Shown one piece after another: positions 8,944 through 19,954 of a stretch of 64,000 nt of DNA (positions are counted from its first letter, which is position 1; every line of letters starts with the position of its first letter). The DNA lies in the NCBI GenBank assembly GCA_034189035.1, contig JAXHVA010000011.1:7208-71207 (forward strand). The letters run 5' to 3'. Source of the DNA: JAUXFK01 sp034189035 (GTDB lineage Bacteria > Desulfobacterota > UBA8473). Under the pieces are notes generated by a model. That model did no database searches. It worked only from the letters and a program-made list of their open reading frames with translations, and had not been told where the DNA came from. The translations under genes and the position numbers were made by a program.

Positions 8944-9345
8944 TTGGCGCAAATTCAGTTTAAGGGCAAATCGTTCGTTCAAAACCATCATCTTCTGGTT
9001 AAATACCATGAGCTGATTCCGAAAAAGAAAAAAAGCCTTACAGACAAGGTTAGCCTTCATGAAAATCTCATCATCCACGGCGATAACTTAAAGGCCCTAA
9101 AGGCTTTGCTTCCGCTTTATGCCGGGAAAATCAAGTGCATATACATTGACCCGCCTTACAACACCGGCAATGGGAAATGGGTGTATAACGATAATGTCAA
9201 CTCACCTATGATGCAGGAGTGGTTGGGTAAAGTGGTTGATCGTGAAGATCTTACCCGTCATGACAAATGGTTGTGTATGATGGCTCAAAGATTGAAGCTT
9301 TTGCGGGAGCTGTTGCAGGAGGATGGGGTTATTTTTATCCTAGAT
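8944..9345 (+). pseudogene. Type III-like DNA methyltransferase (Mod), N-terminal fragment cut by IS1380
   Basis: N-terminal part of an adenine-specific DNA methyltransferase of the type III/beta class. ENLIIHGDNLKALKALL and CIYIDPPYNTGN are visible; DPPY is catalytic motif IV. The frame is good to EDGVIFI, where the family normally continues ISIDDNE, but here it ends in LDPESTL and a stop. The break coincides with the start of an IS1380-type element near 9346. A TTG start at 8944 is assumed. A fragment resembling the C-terminus of the same family occurs at 25657-25979, so the two may be halves of one gene. Confidence 0.8.
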
Positions 9346-10450
9346 CCAGAGTCAACGCTATAATTAATAGAAATAAAAGAGAAATTATAAAACAACTGGG
9401 GTTATCGGATTTCACATATGTAGCTGATGATAAGTACATGACCTATTCGGCCATGGGTTCCCTGTTGGTCGATTTTATGAATATTATTGGTTTGTCTCGG
9501 CTTTTTAAAGACTATGTTCATATCGATAAAAGAGAGAGTACTTACCCTTCGGATAAAATTCCACAGCTTTTGGTATTACAGAACATCCTTGGTTATGATC
9601 GTATCGAAAGCGTAAGGCCTTTAAATCAGGATACAGTGCTGAAGGCTCAACTTGGGATTGAGAACTATCCTGATCCTGAAACCTTTCGGGATAAGCTTCA
9701 AAGATACACCGAAGAGAATATAGGGCAGTTGTTTTTTGTCAACCAGAAATTACTCGATGTCATATGTAATCTTACAGAAGCTCGATACGTTGATTTGCAT
9801 TTCGATGCCAAGGTCATTACAGTTTATGGAGATCAAGAAGGTGCCGAAGTGGGCTATAATCCTCATAAGTTCGGACGAAAGAGTTATCATCTGAAAGTCT
9901 GTGTAGTAGAGCCCTTTGGTTTCATTTTGACCATCTCATTAGAGTCTGGCACGGCAGTCAGTTCTACCGGTTTTGTTGAATTCTATCAAAAGAGTGTTGC
10001 TGCTTTGCCTCAAAACCATCTGGTTATTCAAAATGTCCGTTTATACAGCGGTTTTTTCAGCGAAGGAAATGTCGAGGCCTTTGAAGGGGATTTCGTCTTC
10101 TTCGAGGTAGTTGCCAAAAAGTACGGCAATATAAAACACTGGGTTACTGAATGTATCCCTGAAGAAGACTTTGAACCCTTCTATTATGATGAGAGCATCT
10201 GCGGCGCATCCTTCTCTTTCCGTTTAAATGAATGGAAAAAGCCTCGTTTGTTGTAGTAAGAAAAGCAGTGAACCAGGAAAAGAACGAGCAATTGCCCCTG
10301 TTTTCCAAGTGGCGATATCAGATTATCTGTCATAACCAGTTGGATATGACACCTAAAGAGGTTTGGGAAGATTACAATAAGCGGGCCAGGATCGAACTGA
10401 ACATCCGGGATCTGGATTATGACCATTTTAGGGAGACAACGGGGCGGGAT
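9346..10450 (+). mobile_element. IS1380-type insertion sequence, transposase frameshifted and truncated
   Basis: The transposase resembles the IS1380 DDE family: YPSDKIPQLLVLQNILGYD, LHFDAKVITVYGDQEGAEVG (first catalytic Asp region) and, in another frame after 10240, KRARIELNIRDLDYDHF. A one-base slip near the A5 run at about 10236-10240 separates the two parts. The sequence ends abruptly before the usual C-terminus, at the edge of a small inverted-repeat element (10456). The exact left end and terminal repeats were not found; the mod frame breaks near 9346. Confidence 0.75.
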
Positions 10451-10455
10451 ACAAT

Positions 10456-10517
10456 GGGGTCAGGTCTTCATTCTTGACAGAATTTAATGAGAGAGTGGAG
10501 AATGAAGACCAGACCCC
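10456..10517. repeat. Small inverted repeat (REP/MITE-like)
   Basis: 19-base arms GGGGTCAGGTCTTCATTCT (10456-10474) and its near-perfect reverse complement (10499-10517, one mismatch) around a 24-base centre. It sits exactly where the IS1380 transposase reading is lost. The GGGGTCAGGTCTTCATTCTTGACA-type sequence resembles REP-like termini associated with Y1 transposases; that link is from memory and unverified. Confidence 0.6.
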
Positions 10518-10689
10518 TATGAGACCTATAATGCAACTGGTGACGATAAGGCCCTTATGGTGTCGCGCATTTTTGATTCTACGGTAATCGGAAACGTCAT
10601 CAGAAAGGGTGAAAAGGAAGGTACAGCTTTTGAATAGAAGGTGCATGCTTTGTCGCGGGACGGTAGTAAAGGAACAGAGTTATAAACAA

Positions 10690-11421
10690 ATGGACGCATC
10701 CAATAAGAAGCATGGAATAAAGAACTGGCCCAAGTCGGAGCGGCCACGGGAACTGTTGTTGGAGCAGGGGCCTGAATATGTATCCGATGCCCGGTTGGTG
10801 GCCATATTGCTCCGTACCGGAATAAAGGGACAGGATACGGTTGCTCTGGGAAGAGATCTGCTCAAGAGTTTTGGCGGGCTTGGGGGACTTCTGAATGCCG
10901 ACAAAAGGGATCTGGAAAAGGTTAAAGGATTGGGAACTGCAAAGATTGCCCAACTGCTTGCAGCTACTGAGATTGCCAAGCGGCAGTTAAAAGAAGAGGT
11001 GGTAGGAGAAAAAGTCATCAATGGGCCGGAAGATGTGATTGAATATCTCTCTTTGTCAATGGCCAATCTCAAGGAGGAGGTGTTCAAGGTTATTTATCTG
11101 GATGGCGCCCATGTTATTCTGGCTCCGGAAGTCTTATTCAAGGGGACGGTTGACCAGGCGGCGGTCTATCCGCGGGAAGTTATAAAAAGGGCATTTGAAC
11201 TCAATGCCACCGCCCTTATCTTTATCCACAATCACCTGTCGGGCAGTTTAAAGCCCAGCCCACATGATCTTGCCCTTAACCGGAAGCTGGTCAAGGCATG
11301 CCTTGCCCTGGATCATTTTATCGTCGGTCCCGGAGGATATATGTCATTTAAAGATGAGGGTATATTCTCAGATAGTCTTATAAACATAGGACGCAATACG
11401 GTGGAATTTCTTTATGAATAG
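10690..11421 (+). CDS. radC: RadC-family JAB/MPN domain protein
   Basis: 243 residues from the ATG at 10690. The N-terminal part has WPKSERPRELLLEQG and a helix-hairpin-helix-like VKGLGTAKIAQLLA. The C-terminal JAMM metalloprotease-like motif is HNHLSGSLKPSPHD, with the His pair, Ser and Asp kept; the usual Pro and Asp of HPSGD are Leu and Ser. RadC genes often occur on mobile islands and their function remains uncertain. An alternative upstream start (10609) would add unlike residues, so 10690 is preferred. The stop overlaps the hsdM start by 8 bases. Confidence 0.85.
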   Translation: MDASNKKHGIKNWPKSERPRELLLEQGPEYVSDARLVAILLRTGIKGQDTVALGRDLLKSFGGLGGLLNADKRDLEKVKGLGTAKIAQLLAATEIAKRQLKEEVVGEKVINGPEDVIEYLSLSMANLKEEVFKVIYLDGAHVILAPEVLFKGTVDQAAVYPREVIKRAFELNATALIFIHNHLSGSLKPSPHDLALNRKLVKACLALDHFIVGPGGYMSFKDEGIFSDSLINIGRNTVEFLYE

Positions 11422-13442
11422 AGAACAACTGAAAGAACTGGAAACAACACTCTGGCGGTCTGCGGATAATTTGCGGGCCAACTCCGATTTAAAATCAACC
11501 GAGTATTCAAATCCGGTATTGGGACTTATCTTTCTGAAGTTTGCCGATAACAAGTACAGCCAGTATGAAAAAGAGATCCATGAAGAATACATAAAGCTCA
11601 AAGGAACGCGCGGGAAAAACCCATAAATGAAATCGCCGTTGAAAAATGCGGGTTCTACCTGCCGGATCATGCGCGGTACGATTATCTGCTGAAACTTCAG
11701 GAAGAAAAGGACATCGACAAAGCCATTAAGGATGCAATGGCCTCAATCGAAGAATACAAACCCGAACTCAAAGGTGTATTGCCCCAAGATGAATATTTTC
11801 GTTTAACCCGTACGGATAAAACAATCCCGACACAGCTATTGAAAAACTTTTCCAATATCCCCAAACAAGCCACAGGAGACATGTTAGGCTGAATATATGA
11901 ATACTTCCTGGGTAATTTTGCCCTGGCCTAAGGACAGGGCGGCGGTGAATTTTTTACGCCCCGCTCGGTTTTGCGCCTGATGGTGGAAATTATCAAACCG
12001 CATAATGGGACGGTATTTGATCCGGCCTGCGGTTCAGGGGGTATGTTTGTTCAATCCGCGAATTTTATTGAGCGCCGGAGAAATGAGATGCAGGCCAATG
12101 GTGACTCCGGCCTTTTCCTATACGGGCAGGAAAAGACTCTCGAAACCGTGAAACTGGCAAAGATAAATATAGCGGTAAACGGGTTGCGGGGTGACATTCA
12201 ACAGGCCAATACCTATTATGAAGACCTCTTTGAAAGCCTGGGAAAGTTTGACTTTGTGCTCACCAATCCGCCTTTTAATGTGGATGACGTCAGTCTGAGC
12301 AGGGTTGAAAACGACAAAAGGTTCAACACCTACGGGGTGCCGCGCAAAAAGACAAAAGCAAAGAAAAAAGATAAAGGGGCCGAGACGGTCCCCAATGCCA
12401 ATTATCTGTGGATAAACCTGTTTGCAACATCATTAAAACCGACCGGCAGGGCCGCTCTTGTTATGGCGAATTCCGCTTCCGACGCCAGACACAGCGAGGC
12501 GGACATTCGACGGAAATTGATCGAAAACAATCTGATTTACAGCATGCTGACCCTGCCTTCCAATATGTTTTACACGGTCACCCTGCCTGCGACTCTCTGG
12601 TTTTTTGATAAAGCCAAGAAAGATGACCGCATTCTCTTTATTGATGCCCGCAATATTTTTACCCAGATCGACCGTGCGCACCGTGAATTTTCCGAAGAGC
12701 AGATACAGAATATCGCCATCATCAGCCGTCTGCACCGTAGCGACAGAGATCAGTTCGTTAAACTGATTCACGGGTATTTCACCCAGGGCATGGAAAAGCT
12801 TAAAAAAACAAGGAAAAGCTGAAGGCCGTTTCCAGTACCCTGACGGATTTTCTGAAAACCCTCCAAAAAAACGAACTGCCGGATTTCGCAGCCGGACTTG
12901 AAAGTATACGGGAACTGGAAAAACATTATGCCGCCTACACCAAAAGGGTTGACTTGGAAAAAATTGACACGGCAAACCAAAGCCAGAGAAGGCTTGCCGA
13001 ATATTTCCAGCCCTTCTTTGCATCAATTCATGAAATGCTCAAGTTGATTGACAGAAAGGTTCGAAAGTTAGATAAAGAACATAGCAACAACAAAGAAGTT
13101 AAAACCGTAAAAACCAATTTGGACGAGCTGCATAAGGAGATTAAAGATTCGGAATATTTCTTCACCCATATCAACTGGCTCCAGGAACGATTTCCGGTGG
13201 CAAAATATGAGGATGTGACCGGGTTATGCAAGCTGGCTTCACCTGATGAAGTGAAAGAGCAGGATTATTCATTAAACCCCTGCAGATATTTCGGGGTGGT
13301 GATTGAAGAGGACGGGAAGACCGAGGAGGAGTTTGTTGAGGAGATTATAAGCTTAAATGAAGAGTTGGTCCAACTGAATACTGAAGCAAGAAACCTCGAA
13401 GGGATTATTAGAAATAACATGGCTGAGATTATAGGGGAATAA
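11414..13442 (+). pseudogene. hsdM: Type I restriction-modification methyltransferase HsdM, multiple frameshifts
   Basis: All parts of a type I modification subunit are present in shifting frames. The N-terminal helical domain (11414-11626) reads LWRSADNLRANSDLKSTEYSNPVLGLIFLKF in two stretches and is broken near 11620. A second piece runs to a stop at about 11890, with another stop near 11930. The catalytic domain (11971-12822) has DPACGSGGMF (SAM motif I) and LTNPPFN (motif IV). The C-terminal coiled part continues after a slip near 12818 and ends at 13442. At least three lesions make function unlikely. Order radC-hsdM-hsdS-hsdR with touching ends shows a former operon. Confidence 0.9.
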
Positions 13443-14623
13443 TGAAGGATTGGAAGAAAGATATATTTAACAATTTTATAAAGTTGAATAGGGGCTTTGA
13501 TTTACCTAATCATTCTATTAAAGTTGGTAATTATCCTGTAGTAGCCAGTACGAGCGTTAAAGCATATCATAATTCCTATAAGGTAACTCCCCCATGTGTA
13601 GTTACTGGCAGGTCTGGTTCTTTAGGTTCGGTTCAATATGTCAAGGAAAAATGTTGGCCTCTAAATATAACATTATACGTAAAAGACTATAAAGGCAACT
13701 TACCAGCGTATGTCTATTATTTTTTACAAACAATGCACCTAGAAAATTTTAATGCTGGTGCAGGTGTTCCAACATTGAATCAAAATCATCTGCATAAGTT
13801 GAAAATAAACCTCCCCCCACTCCCCATCCAAAAAAAATAGCCGCCGTACTTTCCGCTTACGACGATCTCATTGAAAACAACAACCGCCGCATTGCCATAC
13901 TGGAAAAAATGGCGGAAGAAATCTACCGGGAATGGTTTGTGAGAATGCGGTTTCCGGGGCATGAAAAGGCGAAATTTCATAAGGGTGTGCCTGAGGGGTG
14001 GGAGGTTGAAAAGATAAATAAATTAGGAAAAATTATAAACAGGGAAAACGCCGTCTACGAAGGTGGCAAAATACTATAATGGCGATTATTTATTCATTAA
14101 AACTCCTGACATGCATGCGAATATGTTTGTGTTTGAAACGGAAGAAACTCTTACTGAAGAAGGACTAAAATCCCAACAATCACAAAAAATTCCAAAGAAT
14201 AGTATTTGTGTAAGCTGTGTTGGTACAGGAGGAGTTGTCTCCATAACAACAGGTACTTGCCAAACAAACCAGCAAATAAATACAGTAGTCTTAAGAGAAG
14301 AATCAGATTTAGAATGGATTTTTTTTACTTTAAGAAATTTGAAAGAAACAATTAAGCTTTTCGGGGCTACCTGTACAACAATGACAGATTTGAGCAAAGG
14401 CAAATTTTCATCCATTAAAATATTATTGCCGTATTCCCAGTTAAGGGAAGCATATCACGACACAGTTAATCCAATATTCGATCAAACTAGAACGCTTGTT
14501 TTGAGTAACAGCATATTAGAAAAAACCCGCAACCTCTTCCTCCCCCGCCTCCTCTCCGGCAAACTCTCAGTGGAAAACCTAGACATCCGATTCACTCCGG
14601 GCATGGAGGATGCCGATGCCTAA
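13442..14623 (+). pseudogene. hsdS: Type I restriction specificity subunit HsdS, frameshifted
   Basis: Two target-recognition domains separated by conserved helices are recognisable. The first frame runs to LPPLPIQKK and a stop at an A8 run (13830-13837). One added A restores the family-typical continuation IAAVLSAYDDLIENNNRRIA. A second shift near 14037-14042 separates that from GKTPSTKVAKYYNGDYLFIK, the standard start of the second domain, which ends RLLSGKLSVENL. The start overlaps the hsdM stop by one base. The A8 tract could in principle switch, but the second lesion argues against a phase-variable active gene. Confidence 0.88.
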
Positions 14624-17600
14624 TTTCATCAGTGAAGAGATGATAGAATAGGCCATTATTCAGATGCTGGTTGAAAAACAGGGGCTCCGGCATATGAACT
14701 GTTTTTACGGCGGAGGCCGATAACCTGAATGACGGCTCGGGCAGAACGGACAAGAGCGAGGTTGTCTTTTTTGATATCCTCAAAGAAAGGGCAAAAGCCA
14801 TAAATTCCCATATGCCGGAAACGGTCATTGACCATGCAGAAATTAACCGACCGGCGTTATTCCATGTCGGCGGTTTTGGCAAACCGTGAAGTGTACGGAT
14901 TCATTCGCGAGGGCATTCCTGTGGAATACAAAAATTCCCACGGAAGGACTGAGCATGGGCGGGTCAAGGTCATTGATTTCAATGCTTGTGACAGGAATGA
15001 TTTTCTTGCGGTGACCCAGCTCTGGATCAAGGGAGAACGTTATTATCGGCGGCCGGACATGATTCTTTATATCAACGGCCTTCCCCTGGTCTTTATTGAA
15101 CTGAAAAATTCCAATGTCAAACTGAAATGCGCGTATGATGACAACCTGACAAATTATAAAAAGGACATCCCTCTTCTTTTCCAATACAATGCGGTGTGCA
15201 TTCTCTCAAACGCCATTGAAACAAAGATCGGCAGTTTTACTTCGGGATGGGGCCACTTTTTTAACTGGCTGCGTATTGAGGATGAAAAAGAGAAAATCGA
15301 CACAGAGAAAATAGCGCGTGAGGGAACCAGTATTGAACGGACCATTCAGGGCCTCTGCCGCAGGGAGAAACTGCTTGATTATGTGGAGAACTTCATCCTT
15401 TACCACAAAGAGACAACAAAAATTATTGCTCAGAATCATCAGTTTATCGGCGTGAATCGAACGGTTGAATCTTTTAAAGAGCGGGAGAGAAAAGACAGAA
15501 AAATCGGCGTTTTCTGGCATACGCAAGGGTCGGTCAAAAGCCTTTCCATGATTTTTTTCATCCGAAAGATTTTTCGAAAATTTACCGGTAATTTCACATT
15601 TGTAATTATCACCGACCGGGAAGATCTGGACGGCCAGATATACTGAAACTTTCTCCATACGGAAACTGTTAAGAAAAATGAGGCTGCCCGGCCGAAAGAC
15701 AGCAAAGAGATGCGGAAGTTTCTGCGGCTCAATATGCGTATTGTGTTTACCCTCATCCAAAAATTTCGCTGGGATAAAGGAAAAGAATATCCTCTCCTTT
15801 CCGAGCGCGACGATATCATCGTCATTGTGGATGAGGCGCACAGGACCCAATATAGAACACTTGCCGAAAACATACGCAAAGGGCTTTGCCCAATGCCCAG
15901 TACATCGCCTTTACAGGCACCCCTCTTTTGGGAATGGAACGCAAAACAAACGCCTGGTTCGGCGACTATGTCAGTGAATACAACTTTGCCCAGTCAGTTG
16001 ATGACGGAGCCACTGTGCCGCTTTTTTATGAAAAACGGGTGCCGGAAGTTTTGATTCAGAATGAGGATTTAAGTGATGAATTCTATCAGATCCTTGAAGA
16101 TGAAAACCTGGATGAAAAGCAGAAGGAAAAACTGGAAAAAGAATTTTCCAAAGAAATAGAGATCATCAAACGGGATGACCGTCTGGAGAAGATCGCCCGG
16201 GATATAGTAGAACACTCCCCGAGAAGAGGATATCTGGGAAAGGGGATGGTGGTTTCGGTTGATAAGTTCACCTCGGTGAAGATGTATGACAAGGTGCAAA
16301 GATAATGGAAAGAGGAAATGAAGCGCCTGGTGGGAGTCATCGGCAAATCCAGGAATGACATCGTTAAACAGAGTTCTAAAAAAATACTCGATTATATGCG
16401 ACGGGTGGAAATGGTTGTTGTGATCAGCGAAGAGGGCCGGAGAAGAAGAAAAGTTTGACGCCCAGGGGCTGGACATCAGGCCGCACCGCAAAAAGATGAA
16501 TGCCATAGACGAGAACGGGCATGATATTGAATACCGTTTCAAAGAACCGGATGACCCTTTTCAGCTTCTTTTTTTATGCGCCATGTGGATGACCGACTTT
16601 GACGCGCTCACCGTTTCAACACTCTACTTCGACAAACCCATGAAAGACCATACCCTTATGCAGGCCATTGCGCGGGCGAATCGGGTGACGTCCCATATGG
16701 TCAACGATGTTATTAAAAGGAACGGAGAGATAATAGATTACTACAATGTTTTCCGAAACATGAAACGGGCCCTTGCGGACTATGCCCTCGGCAGTGGGGA
16801 CAAGGCCGACGATACACCTGTTCAGGAAAAATCCGTGCTTTTCAAACTCCTTGATGATGCGATTGAACAGGGAAACGGTTTTTGCAGAAACCTCGGCATC
16901 GAGCTGGAAAACGTGCTGGAGACCTGGGAAACCTTCAGGAACATCGAGCTTTTTGACCAATATGCAAACAAAATTCTTAAAAAGGATGAATGGAAAAAGG
17001 AATTCTTCGTGTATGAGAATACGATTACATCTTTGTACGAGGCCTGCAAACCTGAAATCCTGGTTGGTGCCGCAAGGCCCCTTGTTTTTGTTTTCCAGTA
17101 TTTGCGAGGCGTTATTGAGGCATTATCAATCGGCAGGATGTGGAAGAGGCCAAAAGAAGAATATCTGAACTTCTGAATCAGAGCATCATTGCCGACAATA
17201 AGCAAAATCTTTCCAAGATGCCCAAACCGGAATATCAAATAACGCGGAAAGGCCGGACCTGGGATTTAAGCAAAATCGATTTAGAAAAACTGAAAAAAGA
17301 CTTTAAAGAGAAAAGATATAAAAACATCGAACTAGCTGATTTGCGAGCATTTATTGAAGACAAACTGGAGAAGATGATTCAGAGGAACACAACCAGAAAA
17401 GATTTTGCTCCGAAATTACAGGAAATAATTGACAACTACAATGCGGGCGGCGAAACTAATGAACATTATTTTAAAGACCTGGTAAACTTTGCCGAAAACC
17501 TTAAAAAAGAAGAAGGAAGACACATCCATGAAGGACTCACCGAAGATGAACTTGAGCTGTTCGACATACTGAAAAAAGAAAAGATGACCAGGGGTGAAGA

Positions 17601-17844
17601 GAAGAGAGTATAACTTGCAGCACAATCTTTACTCCACAGACTATTATAAGAGCATCCAAGGGTTCTCATACAAGACTGGCACAAAGACACCCAAAGCCGG
17701 GCCAGAGTAAAGGCGGCTGTTGAGGAAGTGCTGGATAAGACACTGCCCAAAACTTATGAGAAAAATATTTTTCAAGCGAAATGCAATAATGTTTTTGAAT
17801 TGATTTTTGAATATGCATCAAAAGGGTTGAAATGGGCGGCATGA
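14616..17844 (+). pseudogene. hsdR: Type I restriction endonuclease HsdR, extensively decayed
   Basis: The whole length of an HsdR subunit can be followed through many frames. The start overlaps the hsdS stop by 8 bases. There is an in-frame TAG after MPNFISEEMIE, then a nuclease domain (PDMILYINGLPLVFIELKNS) and the motor domain. Walker A reads HTQGSVKSLSM, with the second Gly of GSGKS changed to Val (15521-15541). DEAHRTQY and AFTGTPL follow, then QAIARANRV. The C-terminal end reads VLIQDWHKDTQSRARVK after an in-frame TAA near 17646 and ends KGLKWAA at 17844. At least six lesions are visible, so this is a dead gene. Confidence 0.92.
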
Positions 17845-18051
17845 AAGAGAGGTCACCGCATCAATTTGCGCGACGTATTAAACTTTTCAACTTATTTTTC
17901 CTTCACAGCACGAAAATATCACAGTCTAACGCATCTTCATACCCTTCAAGATAAAAGCATTGAGGGCTGTTTGCCGTGCCAGTAGCGCGGGCAGCAATAA
18001 ATATTTAATCCCAAAAGACAATGAGGTTTTTGTTGAGAAAAAAGGGTCCCC

Positions 18052-18110
18052 GACTATTTTTCAGCTTGTTTCAAAATAGTCTTGACTATTTTTCATTATT
18101 GTGAATAATG
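18052..18110 (+). promoter_or_regulatory. Nested repeats upstream of the DUF4143 ATPase, possible operator
   Basis: A 12-base direct repeat GACTATTTTTCA occurs at 18052-18063 and 18084-18095. AAAATAGT (18073-18080) and ACTATTTT (18085-18092) form an inverted repeat. CATTATT-GTG-AATAATG (18094-18110) is a perfect palindrome that overlaps the first candidate start codon. The arrangement suggests autoregulation; no regulator is known. Confidence 0.45.
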
Positions 18111-19337
18111 GTCACCATGGAAAATAGAACACCATATATCAAAATCTGGCAGGATCTTGCTATTGATAAAAGCATGGTCTTCCTTGCAGGGCCACGCCAG
18201 ACAGGAAAGACGACTCTCACCCAAATCATTTCCGGTTCTTTTACAAATAGTCTCTATTTCAATTGGGATATTGCTGAACACCGGACAAACTTTATTCAAA
18301 ATCCTACTTTTTTCGAAGCCCTTGAGCGCAGGGATTCATCAACCCCGCTGATCGTGCTTGACGAAATCCACAAATACAGGGACTGGAAAAATTACCTCAA
18401 AGGTGTCTATGATCTGTTTCATCATCATTATCAATTTCTTGTTTCAGGAAGCGGAAGGCTGGATCTCTATCAGAAAGGAGGGGATTCATTGGCCGGGCGT
18501 TACTTCCTGTTCCACCTGTGGCCTTTTACAATTGCCGAATTGGGAAAAAGGAATAAAGAGATGGGTCTTTTTCTCAATGATCCGCTGCAAATAGAGATGA
18601 AGCGTACTGATGAACTGAAAGAGATATGGTCGAATCTATCTGAACTGAGCGGATTCCCAGAGCCATACCTGGCAGGGAGAACAACGACCTATCGCCGTTG
18701 GTCGAATACTTATTCCCAGCAGTTGATACGCGAGGATATTCGTGACCTGACCGGTGTGAAATCTATAGCGGATATGGAAACACTCTATCTGTTGCTTCCC
18801 TCCAGGGTTGGAAGTCCTGTCTCGATAACTTCATTGGCCCGTGATTTGAAAGTAGCCTATAATTCCGTTCGGAGCTGGTTGTCGGTTTTTGAAAGATTTT
18901 TCCTGATTTTCAGTATTTCCCCATGGACCAAGAGAATTGCGCGGGCGATTCAAAAAGAGCGTAAGGTGTATCTATGGGATTCCCCCAGGATCAAAGAACC
19001 CGGGGCCAGGTTTGAAAATATGGTGGCCCTGGAGCTGTATCGGGCGGTTACAGCCTGGAATGATATGGGTTATGGTTCTTTCTCCCTGCATTTTATTAAG
19101 AATAAGGAACAGCAGGAAGTGGACTTCCTTATCGCCAATGAACGCGAGCCGGTTGTTTTGATTGAAACTAAAATTTCAGACAAAGAGCCGTCTCCGGGCC
19201 TTAAAAAATTCCAGGGCGCGTTAAAAATACCCGCGATTCAACTTGTCGAAAAAAGCAAAGGTTACCGTATCATACCGAATGGAGACCGGAATATACTGAT
19301 CGCTCCTGCATATCAGTGGCTTTCGATTTTACCTTAA
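18108..19337 (+). CDS. AAA-family ATPase with C-terminal DUF4143 domain
   Basis: 409 residues. The N-terminal P-loop domain has FLAGPRQTGKTTL (Walker A, about residue 26), LIVLDEIHKY (Walker B) and FLVSGSGRLD (sensor-like). The C-terminal DUF4143 half has the family's PRIKEPGARFENMVALEL and QQEVDFLIANE...LIETK, the latter resembling a nuclease-like fold. Such ATPases are common in bacterial accessory regions with poorly known roles. The start could be ATG 18108 or ATG 18117; no Shine-Dalgarno decides. A cluster of short repeats lies directly upstream. The gene is intact, and a C-terminal fragment of a second member lies at 26984. Confidence 0.85.
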   Translation: MVTMENRTPYIKIWQDLAIDKSMVFLAGPRQTGKTTLTQIISGSFTNSLYFNWDIAEHRTNFIQNPTFFEALERRDSSTPLIVLDEIHKYRDWKNYLKGVYDLFHHHYQFLVSGSGRLDLYQKGGDSLAGRYFLFHLWPFTIAELGKRNKEMGLFLNDPLQIEMKRTDELKEIWSNLSELSGFPEPYLAGRTTTYRRWSNTYSQQLIREDIRDLTGVKSIADMETLYLLLPSRVGSPVSITSLARDLKVAYNSVRSWLSVFERFFLIFSISPWTKRIARAIQKERKVYLWDSPRIKEPGARFENMVALELYRAVTAWNDMGYGSFSLHFIKNKEQQEVDFLIANEREPVVLIETKISDKEPSPGLKKFQGALKIPAIQLVEKSKGYRIIPNGDRNILIAPAYQWLSILP

Positions 19338-19398
19338 GGAGGATATATGGGACCAATTAAACTTTTCCTGCAGGATCTTCATTATAGATTTAATAGAC

Positions 19399-19427
19399 AC
19401 AAATGTATTGTTGAACAATACATTTGT
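19399..19427. promoter_or_regulatory. Perfect 14-bp inverted repeat, likely operator
   Basis: ACAAATGTATTGTT (19399-19412), one central G, then its exact reverse complement (19414-19427). It lies 19 bases before the start of a helix-turn-helix/nucleotidyltransferase pseudogene. A dyad this perfect next to a regulator gene suggests an autoregulatory binding site; a terminator for the ATPase gene is the alternative, but no U-tract follows. Confidence 0.55.
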
Positions 19428-19445
19428 ATGGTATTAAGATACATT

Positions 19446-19814
19446 ATGAATATATTAGCGGAAATATTATCATCCAGGGTTCGGGCCAAAATATTTCATC
19501 TCCTTTTTGGAACAATCACGTAAGAACTCCATATGCGTGAGATTCAAAGACGCTCCGGGTAAGCCATAGGTACTGTACAAACTGAGCTGAAAAACCTGTT
19601 ACGCCTGGAATTGGAAGAAAAACACAGGGATGGAAATCGTATTTACTATCGAGCTAATAGAAATCATCCTATATATTCTGACATACATAATCTTGTTTTG
19701 AAGACAACCGGTCTGGTGGAGATTTTTAAGGAAGCATTGTCGCACGATTCAAACATTAAAATAGCCTTTGTTTTCGGCTCCATTGTTAGTGAGGGCGGTA
19801 GGGTCTGCCCTTGA
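19446..19814 (+). pseudogene. HTH-nucleotidyltransferase fusion (MNT type), frameshifted and truncated
   Basis: The first frame reads MNILAEILSSRVRAKIFHLL, the winged-helix start of a family fusing a DNA-binding domain to a minimal nucleotidyltransferase. After stops and a shift, frame 19611-19814 gives LELEEKHRDGNRIYYRANRN, then HPIYSDIHNLVLKTTG and IAFVFGSIVSEGG. The last is the start of the catalytic GS motif, after which the frame ends, so the active site is lost. A perfect palindrome lies upstream, and a second decayed copy of the N-terminus follows. Confidence 0.7.
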
Positions 19815-19838
19815 GACAGGACATTTCAAACTCTCATC

Positions 19839-19954
19839 ATGAATATTTTATCAGGAATACCATCGTAATCCGGGGAGTTTTTTTCGACTTGCCCTTTGGG
19901 ACAATTCATGGAGAATCCCGTATGCCTGGGATTGAAAGGCGAAAGGAAATTTAA
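19839..19954 (+). pseudogene. Second relic of the HTH-nucleotidyltransferase N-terminus
   Basis: Starting MNILSGIPS and, after a stop and shift, reading GVFFDLPFGTIHGESRMPGI, this stretch parallels the first relic at 19446 (MNILAEILSS...FHLLFGTI), with matching nucleotide spacing to a MREIQRRSG-like segment. It ends at the stop immediately before the intact nucleotidyltransferase at 19955. It looks like a tandem duplication or the fused remains of another module. Confidence 0.5.

Noticed and set aside
10522..10627. Short frame (SRIFDSTVIGNVIRKGEKEG) before radC.
   Set aside because: It looks protein-like but has no start and no recognised family; too short to call.
13830..13837. A8 run in hsdS as a phase-variation switch.
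   Set aside because: A second frameshift downstream and the dead hsdM and hsdR make switching irrelevant now.
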